Assembly (NCBI GenBank): GCA_029098085.1
Contig: JAQXNQ010000387.1
Location: 1-6,380 of the forward strand
DNA: 6,380 nucleotides
Direction of reading: 5' to 3'
DNA from: Oscillospiraceae bacterium
GTDB taxonomy: Bacteria > Bacillota > Clostridia > Oscillospirales > Ruminococcaceae
Position numbers and translations under genes: made by a program
Notes under the pieces: model-generated
The model's input: the letters and a program-made list of their open reading frames with translations, nothing else
What the model was told of the DNA's origin: nothing
Database searches by the model: none
Shown: piece by piece, positions 1-6,074 of the stretch
How positions within the stretch are numbered: the stretch's first letter is position 1
Layout: each line of letters begins with the position of its first letter

Positions 1-1
1 C

Positions 2-1249
2 AGAACCGGCGACGGCAGCGTCTGGCAGTGGGATATGTGGCAGGGCGGCATGGCACTGGTGGATTTCACCAATCCTGATGCCGTGAAGTGGTATCAGGGC
101 TATCTGCGGCAGCTGGTCAATATGGGCGTGGACAGCTTCAAGACCGATTTTGGCGAGCGGATTCCGGTGCAGGACCCCTTCTACGGCCCCCGGGCCGCCC
201 GATACGGCATCCGCTATTTCGACGGCTCTGATCCGGAGCGGATGCACAACTATTACACCCTTCTGTACAACCGGGCGGTCTATGAAGTGCTGGAGGACGC
301 ATACGGGGCGGAAGGGGCCTGCCTCTTCGCCCGCTCGGCCACGGTGGGCGGCCAGCGGTACCCGGTGCATTGGGGCGGCGACAATCTGGCCAATTACCCC
401 TCCATGGCCCAGTCTCTCCGGGGCGGGCTGTCTCTGGGCCTTTGCGGCTTCGGCTACTGGAGTCACGACATCGGCGGCTTTGAGTCGGGCTGCAACCCGG
501 ATATCTTCAAGCGTTGGACCCAGTTCGGTCTGCTGTCCTCCCACAGCCGCTATCACGGAAACAGCGAGTACAAGGTGCCCTGGCTGTACGGTGAAGAGGC
601 GGTGGAGGTGACCCGCGCCTTCACCCTGCTGAAGCACCGGCTGATGCCCTATCTTTACCATGCCGCCTGGGAGGCCCACACCCTGGGTTTGCCCATCATG
701 CGGCCCATGGTGCTGGAGTTTCCGGAGGACCGGACGGCGCAGCTGCTGGATCAGCAGTACATGCTGGGCAGCGATCTGCTGGTGGCGCCCATCTTCAATG
801 AGCAGGGCAAGGCATCCTATTATCTGCCCCGGGGCCGCTGGCAGAATCTGCTCACCGGCGAAATCCGGGAGGGCGGCAGATGGCTGGAGGAGACCTTCGA
901 TTACAAAGCCCTGCCCCTGATGGTGCGGGAGAACAGCCTGATTCCGCTGGGAAGCACCGACGCCCGGCCCGATTACGATTTTTCGGAGAATCCGGTGCTG
1001 GTGCTCTGCCAGATTGCCGACGGCGCCAGCGCCGGCTGCCCGATCTGTGGGCCGGACGGGCGCACCGTCTTCACCGTCACCGTCTCCCGGCAGGGCGACC
1101 GGCTGGAGGTGCGGGCCGAAGGAGATGTGAAGCCCTTCCGGCTGCTGCGGCGAAGCGGCGGCCTTACGGGAGAGCACTGCACCGAAACGCCCTGGGGTAT
1201 GCTGGCGGCCCTGTCCGGCAGCGGCAGCCTCTGTCTGGTGAATCCGTAA
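2..1249 (+). CDS. yicI: GH31 alpha-xylosidase (YicI-type), 3' part
   Basis: This is the C-terminal portion of a retaining family 31 glycoside hydrolase, probably an alpha-xylosidase that removes alpha-linked xylose from xyloglucan oligosaccharides in the cytoplasm. The reading frame is open from base 2; the first ATG (base 35) is internal, because the residues before it (RTGDGSVWQWD) already match the family. KTDFGERIP carries the catalytic nucleophile Asp (codon 146-148). HWGGD carries the acid/base Asp (codon 380-382). The ARSATVG and SSHSRYHG substrate-pocket motifs follow in the usual order, then GLPIMRPMVLEFP, QYMLGSDLLVAP and the C-terminal beta domains, ending in TAA at a normal family position. 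Compared with E. coli YicI (about 770 residues), roughly 365 N-terminal residues lie upstream of the window. No signal peptide can be judged. Another GH31 alpha-glycosidase specificity is possible, since the N-terminal pocket residues are missing; the family call is firm. No clear terminator follows, so read-through into the next gene is possible. Confidence 0.94.
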   Translation, partial: RTGDGSVWQWDMWQGGMALVDFTNPDAVKWYQGYLRQLVNMGVDSFKTDFGERIPVQDPFYGPRAARYGIRYFDGSDPERMHNYYTLLYNRAVYEVLEDAYGAEGACLFARSATVGGQRYPVHWGGDNLANYPSMAQSLRGGLSLGLCGFGYWSHDIGGFESGCNPDIFKRWTQFGLLSSHSRYHGNSEYKVPWLYGEEAVEVTRAFTLLKHRLMPYLYHAAWEAHTLGLPIMRPMVLEFPEDRTAQLLDQQYMLGSDLLVAPIFNEQGKASYYLPRGRWQNLLTGEIREGGRWLEETFDYKALPLMVRENSLIPLGSTDARPDYDFSENPVLVLCQIADGASAGCPICGPDGRTVFTVTVSRQGDRLEVRAEGDVKPFRLLRRSGGLTGEHCTETPWGMLAALSGSGSLCLVNP

Positions 1250-1300
1250 TGCCGCCTGCCGCCATGCCTGAGCGGCCGTGGGGAGCGGCTATCCGCAACG

Positions 1301-1321
1301 GTTCACTTTTCACGATTCACT
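1301..1321. repeat. Three-copy heptamer repeat (nTTCACn)
   Basis: TTCAC occurs three times at exact 7-base spacing (1302-1306, 1309-1313, 1316-1320), in the gap between the glycoside hydrolase and the AAA+ gene and just before the latter's ribosome-binding site. The 92-base gap otherwise shows no T-run terminator and no convincing promoter. The repeat could be a short tandem repeat remnant, a binding site, or chance. Confidence 0.5.
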
Positions 1322-1341
1322 GATTTTTGGAGTGTGAAGCC

Positions 1342-3372
1342 ATGACATCCATGACCATTAAACTGCGGCTTTCGGACAACTGGGTTAAAAGCGAGGGAGA
1401 GGTTCAGAGCCGCTCTGCCCGGGACTACCGGCGTCTGCTGCTGTCCTTTCTGGAGAAGAAGGAAGGGGATATCCGCCTGGTGACCGATCAATGCAGCGAC
1501 AGCTCGGTGGAGCTGGAGCTGCAGTGCATCTTCCTGACCGCCGACCGCTGCCGCCAGCTGGCCGACAAAGCTGCCCTGCAGATGGGCTATCTGACCCGAA
1601 CCCGGGACGACACGCTGGAGCGGGACAGCCGCCGGGTGCTGCTTTACCGGGTGGAGGAGCGGCAGCCGGATCCGGATGCTCTGCAGGATGATGATCTTCG
1701 GTACGAGGTGCTGCGGGATGTGGAAAAGCTCATCGGCGCCGGAGAGTTCAAGGCCTTCGCCCGGGAGCTCTGCCGGATGCGGCCCTGGGTCTATCAGGCG
1801 GGAGCCGAGGACGTGCTCTATGCCCAGCGGCCGCTGCTGGCCATTGGCCCCGGCTGCGGGCTGGACAAGTGCCTTTCTCTGCTGCGGGAGCTGCTGTGCA
1901 GCTGCGGTCTGCCGCTGGAGGAGGAAGAGTGTCTGCAGCTGCGGCTGGAGCCGCCGGAGGACGGCCGGGACCGGACGCCTCTTCAGACGGCTCTGCAGCA
2001 GCTGTCCCGGCTCAGCGGCTGCGTGGTCTGCATCGACCTTTCCGCCTGGATTTCCCACACCGGGGAGCCCCGGTTTGTGGAGTTCCTGCGCCGCAGCGCC
2101 CGGCTGATGAACCACTGCTACACCGTCTTCCGGGTGCCCTATCTGGATCAGGGCACCCTGCGCCGGATTGAAAGCGATTTGTCCACCCTCTGCTTTGTCC
2201 GGCGGATCGAGTTCCCGCCCCTCACCGGTGAGGAAATGGTTCAGGCTGCCTCCGCCATGCTGCAGGAGCGGGGACTGTCCATGGACGGTCAGGCCGCGGC
2301 CCTGTTCGGCCAGCGGATCATGCGGGAGAAGAGCAGCGGCAGCTTCAGCGGCTTCAACACCATCCGCCGGGTGGTCAGTGAGATGGTCTATCTGAAGCTC
2401 CGGGCCCTCTCCGATGGGGCGGATACCCCCCGGGAGGTCATCACCGGCGCCGATGTCAGCGCCTTTGACCAGGATGGCGGACAGGATCTGACCGGCGAGG
2501 AGATGCTGGAGCAGATGGTGGGGCTGGACGAGCTGAAAATACAGCTGCGGGAGATTCTGGACGGCATTTCGATGCACCGGCAGCTGGGGGTCGGCAGCGG
2601 CCTGCCCTTCAGCCTGCATATGTGCTTCCGGGGCAATCCCGGTACCGGCAAGACCTCTGCGGCCCGGGCGGTGGCCCGGATTCTCCGGGAGCGGGGAGTG
2701 CTGTCGGTGGGCAATTTCTATGAGATCAACGCCCGGGAGTTGTGCGGTGCCAGTATCGGTGAAACCTACCCCAAGACGGCGGACATCTGCCGCAGCGCCT
2801 ACGGCTCGGTGCTGTTCATCGATGAGGCCTACAGCCTGTACAGCGGCGACGAGGGAACCCGGGACTTCGGCCGGGAAGCGCTGAGCACACTGGTTTCCGA
2901 AATGGAGAACAACAGCTCCCAGCTGGTGGTGATTCTGGCGGGCTATCCCAAAGAGATGGACACCATGTTCAGGGGCAACAGCGGCCTGCGCAGCCGCATC
3001 ACCTGGACGCTGGACTTTCCCAACTACACCGCTTCCGAGCTGTGCGAGATCTTCCGGCGGATGGTGCAGCCCCCCTTCTGGTACGGGGAGGAGTTTGCCG
3101 ATCGTCTGCAGGCCTATTTCGAGAGCATCCCCTATACCGGCATCGGTGGCGCCGAGGATCCCGCCGGCCGGCAGTTCGGCAATGCCCGGGTGGCCCGCAA
3201 CCTCTACGAGCGGCTGCTGGCCAAGGCCGGTACTCGCTGCAAGCTGGCAGGCGGGGTAGGTGACCGGGTGGAGCTGACCCTGGTGGATCTGGAGACCCTG
3301 CTGGAGGAGAAGCAATTCAGCTGCCTGTCCTCCGAAAAATCCAACAAGCGCGCCATTGGCTTCGGCTTCTGA
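1342..3372 (+). CDS. Tandem AAA+ ATPase, CbbX/SpoVK-like, with degenerate first module
   Basis: This is a 676-residue, probably cytoplasmic, ATP-driven protein remodeller. Residues 1 to about 115 are an unrecognised alpha/beta region. Residues about 120-370 look like a decayed AAA+ module: GPGCGLDK (169-176) sits where a Walker A should be and CVVCIDLS (227-234) where Walker B should be, but the GKT/S and the catalytic Glu are lost. Residues about 385-660 are an intact CbbX/SpoVK-type AAA+ module: MVGLDELK entry, Walker A GNPGTGKT (431-438), Walker B VLFIDEAYSL (490-499), sensor 1 strand VVILAGYP (529-536), arginine-finger motif NSGLRSR (546-552), and sensor 2 helix NARVARN (614-620). CbbX relatives activate Rubisco, act in sporulation (SpoVK), or in type VII secretion (EccA); no partner of those kinds is visible here. 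The ATG at 1342 is chosen because GGAG at 1329-1332 lies 9 bases upstream; an in-frame TTG at 1327 has no such site. The gene is followed after 13 bases by the Rossmann/RyR gene. The ATPase call is firm; the role is unknown. Confidence 0.9.
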   Translation: MTSMTIKLRLSDNWVKSEGEVQSRSARDYRRLLLSFLEKKEGDIRLVTDQCSDSSVELELQCIFLTADRCRQLADKAALQMGYLTRTRDDTLERDSRRVLLYRVEERQPDPDALQDDDLRYEVLRDVEKLIGAGEFKAFARELCRMRPWVYQAGAEDVLYAQRPLLAIGPGCGLDKCLSLLRELLCSCGLPLEEEECLQLRLEPPEDGRDRTPLQTALQQLSRLSGCVVCIDLSAWISHTGEPRFVEFLRRSARLMNHCYTVFRVPYLDQGTLRRIESDLSTLCFVRRIEFPPLTGEEMVQAASAMLQERGLSMDGQAAALFGQRIMREKSSGSFSGFNTIRRVVSEMVYLKLRALSDGADTPREVITGADVSAFDQDGGQDLTGEEMLEQMVGLDELKIQLREILDGISMHRQLGVGSGLPFSLHMCFRGNPGTGKTSAARAVARILRERGVLSVGNFYEINARELCGASIGETYPKTADICRSAYGSVLFIDEAYSLYSGDEGTRDFGREALSTLVSEMENNSSQLVVILAGYPKEMDTMFRGNSGLRSRITWTLDFPNYTASELCEIFRRMVQPPFWYGEEFADRLQAYFESIPYTGIGGAEDPAGRQFGNARVARNLYERLLAKAGTRCKLAGGVGDRVELTLVDLETLLEEKQFSCLSSEKSNKRAIGFGF

Positions 3373-3373
3373 G

Positions 3374-3378
3374 GGAGG
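3374..3378 (+). promoter_or_regulatory. Ribosome-binding site deciding the start of the Rossmann/RyR gene
   Basis: GGAGG lies immediately after the AAA+ stop codon (3370-3372) and 7 bases before the ATG at 3386. An upstream in-frame TTG (3356) overlaps the previous gene, and the ATG at 3380 is only 1 base from the site, so 3386 is the best start. Confidence 0.85.
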
Positions 3379-3385
3379 GATGATT

Positions 3386-4900
3386 ATGAACAGAATCTGC
3401 TATTTTTCCGATGCCGGCACCCGCAGTCTGCTGATGGCGGAGGATCTGCGCTGTCATGAGCCGGACACAGCCCTTTGCTTTTACGGGTTGGAACAGCCGG
3501 GCAGCGCCCTGCAGCGGAAGCTGGAAGCGCTGGACGCCCAGTGTTGTCCGGATGATGCCGGGGAGGTGCTGGCCCGTCCCTGCGGGCAGAAGACCTTCTT
3601 TCTGCTGGGGGAGAATGACCGTCAGAACCTTCGGGAGGCCATTTTGCTGCTGCGGATGCTGGATGAGCAGCCCTGCCCCGATGAAGAGCCGCCGGTGATC
3701 TGGGTCAAGACCCGGCAGCGGGAGGCCGAGCTGCTGCTGGACAGCGCTCCTAAGGAGACGCTCTGCGCCGGCAGGCGGCAGGCAGTGATGGTGCATGCCT
3801 TTGACGAGTGCGACCGGGTGATTCAGCAGCTGTTTACCTTCCTGCCCCTGTTCGAGGCCTGGAAGGGCGGAGAAAAGCGTATTTCCCTGCTGGTGCTGGG
3901 CAGCGGCCCCATGGCCCTGCAGGCGGTGAAGACCGCCGTCTGGATGGGACAGATCAAGGACTTCGCCCTTCGGATTCAGCTGATGGACCGGGAGGCCGGC
4001 CGTGCGGAGGATATTCTCCGGCAGCAGTGCCCCGAGCTGTTTGAGAGCGGGGAGTACGACCTGCGGTTCATTTCGGCGGATACCTCCACCTGTGAGCTGC
4101 AGGACGCCCTGTGGGAGTACTGCGGCGACTGCAACTATATACTGGCGGCAGCAGGGGAGGATGAGGACAACATCCTGCTGGGCACCGAGCTCTGCTCCTT
4201 CTATATGGCCCGGTACAGCGCTCTGCAGAACCTGCCGGTGCTGGCGGTGCAGGTGCGGGATCCGGAAAAGAGCCGGCTGGTGCCCCGGCTGTCCAGCCGG
4301 GACGGCAGCTTCAGCTTCAATCTGACGGCTTTCGGCAGCTGGGACAGCCTGTACAGCGTGTCCGGTCTCACCGACTGGTTCATCGACCGGCGGATGGAAC
4401 GGATTCACATGACCTTCTGCGAGGCGGAGACTCCGGAGCGGCGGCGGGCGGCGCTGGAGGATCTGAACCGCCACTGCTACAACCAGATGACATCCCGGGC
4501 CAACGCCCTGCACTTCGCCTCCAAGCTGTTCCAGTGCGGCGTCACCGAGCGGGAGCCGGCTGCCCAGGCGGATGCCTTTCAGGCGCTGCTGGACGGCCCC
4601 GGCGGCAAGGAGCTGCTGGAGGAGCTGGCCCTGTGGGAGCACAACCGCTGGAGCGCCTTCGAGCGGGCCACCGGCTGGCGCAAGGCCTCCCTTCACGATA
4701 TGGAGGAGTATGTGCGGGACGGCTGCGGCCGTCATCAGCACTACCTGGCCCGGCTGCATCCCTGCCTGGTACCCTATGACCAGCTGCCCGAGATCGACCG
4801 GGCCGTCCAGCGTCTGCTGGGCAAAAAGCGGGACTTTCAGGAGAACGACCGGGCCATGATCCGCACCATCCCCGGGATCCTGCGGGATGAGGGGCGGTAA
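3386..4900 (+). CDS. Two-Rossmann (TrkA-N-like) protein with C-terminal RyR-like domain
   Basis: This 504-residue soluble protein has no evident signal peptide or membrane segment. Residues 1 to about 120 look like a first Rossmann-type module without a glycine loop (RICYFSDAGTRSLL), ending in FFLLGENDRQN (71-81). Residues about 165-300 form a second module: strand plus nucleotide-binding loop VLGSGPMA (170-177), second strand RIQLMD ending in an acidic residue (Asp201) as in NAD binders, then NYILAAAGEDEDN (250-262), which resembles the TrkA-N signature around GDDETN. The C-terminal region, about 405-504, resembles the RyR domain family found in ryanodine receptors and in some bacterial proteins: WEHNRW (417-422), GW (430-431), then HPCLVPYDQL (458-467) and a charged helix before IRTIP. 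Ligand and function are unknown. Inference: it senses a dinucleotide or nucleotide signal and works with the AAA+ protein encoded 13 bases upstream. The domain calls come from motif reading, not a profile search. Confidence 0.75.
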   Translation: MNRICYFSDAGTRSLLMAEDLRCHEPDTALCFYGLEQPGSALQRKLEALDAQCCPDDAGEVLARPCGQKTFFLLGENDRQNLREAILLLRMLDEQPCPDEEPPVIWVKTRQREAELLLDSAPKETLCAGRRQAVMVHAFDECDRVIQQLFTFLPLFEAWKGGEKRISLLVLGSGPMALQAVKTAVWMGQIKDFALRIQLMDREAGRAEDILRQQCPELFESGEYDLRFISADTSTCELQDALWEYCGDCNYILAAAGEDEDNILLGTELCSFYMARYSALQNLPVLAVQVRDPEKSRLVPRLSSRDGSFSFNLTAFGSWDSLYSVSGLTDWFIDRRMERIHMTFCEAETPERRRAALEDLNRHCYNQMTSRANALHFASKLFQCGVTEREPAAQADAFQALLDGPGGKELLEELALWEHNRWSAFERATGWRKASLHDMEEYVRDGCGRHQHYLARLHPCLVPYDQLPEIDRAVQRLLGKKRDFQENDRAMIRTIPGILRDEGR

Positions 4901-4957
4901 CAGGATTTTTTGACCATTTCGTATTCTTTCATCTGATTCCGGCTTCATCCAAACAGT

Positions 4958-4999
4958 AAACCGCGCTCCTTAGGCGATTGCCCGATGAGCGCGGTTTTT
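4958..4999 (+). terminator. Intrinsic terminator between convergent genes
   Basis: A perfect 11-bp stem (4958-4968 pairs with 4987-4997) with an 18-base loop runs into a five-T tract (4995-4999) on the plus strand. The loop may hold a small inner stem (GGC 4973-4975 with GCC 4980-4982). It lies 57 bases after the Rossmann/RyR stop and 18 bases beyond the AraC stop, which reads toward it. On the minus strand the stem is followed by only TTT, so termination there would be weaker but plausible. Confidence 0.87.
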
Positions 5000-5017
5000 A
5001 TGCGCTGGCTTCATGTT

Positions 5018-5920
5018 CTAAATTTCCGCGTGGAGCTCCTTTTGCGCTTCTTCGGCTGCTTCTCTTCCTCTGAATTTTCTCAGCGCCGATGGGCTCTGTC
5101 CCAGCAGCCGCCGGCAGGTGCGGGTCATGGACTGGGGACAGGAGAACCCACAGGCCAGGGCGATTTCGGCGATGGTTTTATCCGACGCCAGCATCCGGCA
5201 GGCCTCCGAGATCCGCACGAAATCCAGAAACTCCTTGAAATTTTTGCCGGTCATTTTTCGGAAATACCGGGAGGCGTAGGAGTAGTTCATGTGCAGCTCT
5301 CCGGCCACCTGCCGGAGGTCGATGTCCTGCATGTAGTTTTCCTCGATGTAGCGGATGATCCGCTCCAGCTCGGGGCCGATGGCCGCTGCGGGCTCCTCTT
5401 TCCGCCACTCCAGCATCCCCTCCCGGATCAGATACCCGGTCAGCTGCAGCGCAAGGCCATGGAGCATGAATTCGTAGCCCTTCTGCCGCCGCTGCTGCTC
5501 CCGTCCGAGCTGCTCCGAAAAAATCCGAAGCTGACGCTGCTGCGCCTCATCCGGCTGCCAGACTGCCTGCCCTCTGTCCATGAACCGGTCCAGATAACGG
5601 AACCGCTGCCGGTCCGGCCGGAAGGCCTCCAGCGCCGCTTCGTCAAATTTCAACACTGCTGTCCGGGTTTGCACGCCGGACTGATAGGAGCTGCCGTGGA
5701 CATCGCCCGCTGTCAGAATCAGCAGCATGCCCTTCCGAAGAAGGCAGGGATGACCGTTGATCCGGTGCAGGGTCTCGCCCTCCAGAATGAACTGGAATTC
5801 CATGCAGTCGTGCCAGTGCTCACTCACCTCCATGGCCCGGCCTTCGCTGTCGTGAATGAAGAATTCCACCGGAGCCTGCTGATCCTTCTTTTCCTGTTCC
5901 CAGTTTTCAAACCGCGCCAA
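5018..5920 (-). CDS. AraC-family transcriptional regulator with N-terminal cupin
   Basis: This 300-residue DNA-binding regulator has the usual length for cupin-type AraC proteins. The N-terminal half is a ligand-sensing cupin: EHWHDCMEF (34-42) gives the HxHxxxE pattern with His35, His37 and Glu41, and GDVH (72-75) supplies a later His. The C-terminal region (about 181-285) carries two helix-turn-helix units: DLRQVAGELHMNYSYASRYF (201-220) and IAEIALACGF (250-259), followed by the GQSP (274-277) family motif. The second unit lacks the usual aromatic and Phe positions (SMTRTCRR instead of the common YFxRxFKK), a mild divergence. The TTG at 5918-5920 is preferred because AAAGGAGG (5928-5935) lies 7 bases upstream; an earlier in-frame TTG at 5963-5965 has no such site. 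It is divergent from the URO-D-family gene, which it probably controls, and convergent with the Rossmann/RyR gene. The effector is unknown. Confidence 0.94.
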   Translation of the reverse strand: MARFENWEQEKKDQQAPVEFFIHDSEGRAMEVSEHWHDCMEFQFILEGETLHRINGHPCLLRKGMLLILTAGDVHGSSYQSGVQTRTAVLKFDEAALEAFRPDRQRFRYLDRFMDRGQAVWQPDEAQQRQLRIFSEQLGREQQRRQKGYEFMLHGLALQLTGYLIREGMLEWRKEEPAAAIGPELERIIRYIEENYMQDIDLRQVAGELHMNYSYASRYFRKMTGKNFKEFLDFVRISEACRMLASDKTIAEIALACGFSCPQSMTRTCRRLLGQSPSALRKFRGREAAEEAQKELHAEI

Positions 5921-5927
5921 GAGGACG

Positions 5928-5935
5928 CCTCCTTT
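5928..5935 (-). promoter_or_regulatory. Ribosome-binding site selecting a TTG start for the AraC gene
   Basis: On the minus strand AAAGGAGG stands 7 bases before TTG (5918-5920). It is a near-perfect anti-16S match and places the start 15 codons inside the longest possible reading frame. No ATG lies at a suitable distance. Confidence 0.85.
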
Positions 5936-5949
5936 CGATGCTGAAGGTA

Positions 5950-5984
5950 AAAAAGTGTTCGCCAAGCCGCAAAAAGGGTATCGC
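5950..5984. promoter_or_regulatory. Candidate AraC operator: imperfect direct repeat, 21-bp period
   Basis: Two copies of AAAAAG-K-GT-(A)-TCGC occur at 5950-5962 and 5971-5984, 21 bases apart. They differ by one substitution and one inserted base. Tandem half-sites about two helical turns apart are typical of AraC-family binding. The second copy covers the place where a -35 box would be for the plus-strand promoter at 6002-6010, and that place (5982-5987) lacks a -35 consensus. This fits activation of the URO-D-family gene by the neighbouring regulator. The site also lies in the probable AraC leader, so it could serve autoregulation. No binding evidence exists here. Confidence 0.45.
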
Positions 5985-6001
5985 GCACCCAGCGGATTTT
6001 A

Positions 6002-6010
6002 TGGTAAAAT
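6002..6010 (+). promoter_or_regulatory. Candidate extended -10 promoter for the URO-D-family gene
   Basis: TGGTAAAAT gives a TGn extension plus a -10 hexamer one base from TATAAT. No TTGACA-like -35 is present at 16-18 bases upstream, which suggests an activator-dependent or extended -10 promoter. Transcription would begin near 6017, leaving a leader of about 58 bases. The hexamer is half of the perfect inverted repeat 5996-6010, so the minus strand also shows TAAAAT there and could serve the AraC gene. Confidence 0.5.
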
Positions 6011-6021
6011 ATTGGCAACAG

Positions 6022-6055
6022 ACGGTGTGCGGGAGCCCGGACACCGTAAATTTTT
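6022..6055 (+). promoter_or_regulatory. Leader hairpin followed by T-run (possible attenuator)
   Basis: ACGGTGT (6022-6028) pairs with ACACCGT (6041-6047). Beyond one G-G mismatch, CGG (6030-6032) pairs with CCG (6037-6039) around a four-base loop. AAA then TTTTT (6051-6055) follows. It lies between the predicted transcription start and the ribosome-binding site at 6062. It could be a leader terminator, an mRNA-stabilising hairpin, or a palindromic protein-binding site. The three A residues before the T-run make it a weaker terminator than the one at 4958-4999. Confidence 0.4.
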
Positions 6056-6061
6056 CGCTTC

Positions 6062-6067
6062 AGGAGG
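6062..6067 (+). promoter_or_regulatory. Ribosome-binding site of the URO-D-family gene
   Basis: AGGAGG stands 7 bases before the ATG at 6075, and fixes the start of a gene that has no stop codon inside the window. Confidence 0.88.
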
Positions 6068-6074
6068 CAAAGCC

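Noticed and set aside
1250..1300. GC-rich GCCGC/GCGGC segments after the glycoside hydrolase as a terminator
   Set aside because: No stable single stem with a following T-run could be drawn; the matching segments are mostly direct, not inverted.
1327..1341. TTG at 1327 as an earlier start of the AAA+ gene
   Set aside because: The ribosome-binding site GGAG (1329-1332) would lie inside the coding sequence; the ATG at 1342 has correct spacing.
1303..3315. Long minus-strand open frame (670 codons) opposite the AAA+ gene
   Set aside because: Its translation is a Gln/His/Pro/Ala-rich low-complexity string without domains, and it mirrors a gene with clear Walker motifs. Such frames arise in GC-rich genes because TTA, CTA and TCA codons are rare on the coding strand.
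1342..3372. Rubisco activase CbbX or sporulation protein SpoVK as a specific name
   Set aside because: Only the second AAA+ module matches. The protein is about twice the length of those proteins, and no Rubisco or sporulation neighbour is present.
3317..4948. Long minus-strand open frame (543 codons) opposite the Rossmann/RyR gene
   Set aside because: It has the same low-complexity antisense character, runs through the position of the terminator-side gap, and shows no recognisable motif.
4985..5944. Plus-strand open frame (319 codons) over the AraC gene
   Set aside because: It begins within the terminator hairpin, has no ribosome-binding site, and is the antisense shadow of an unmistakable AraC regulator.
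5996..6018. A standard sigma-70 promoter for the AraC gene using TTGCCA (6013-6018, minus strand) and TAAAAT (5996-6001)
   Set aside because: The spacer is only 11 bases, too short for a functional -35/-10 pair.
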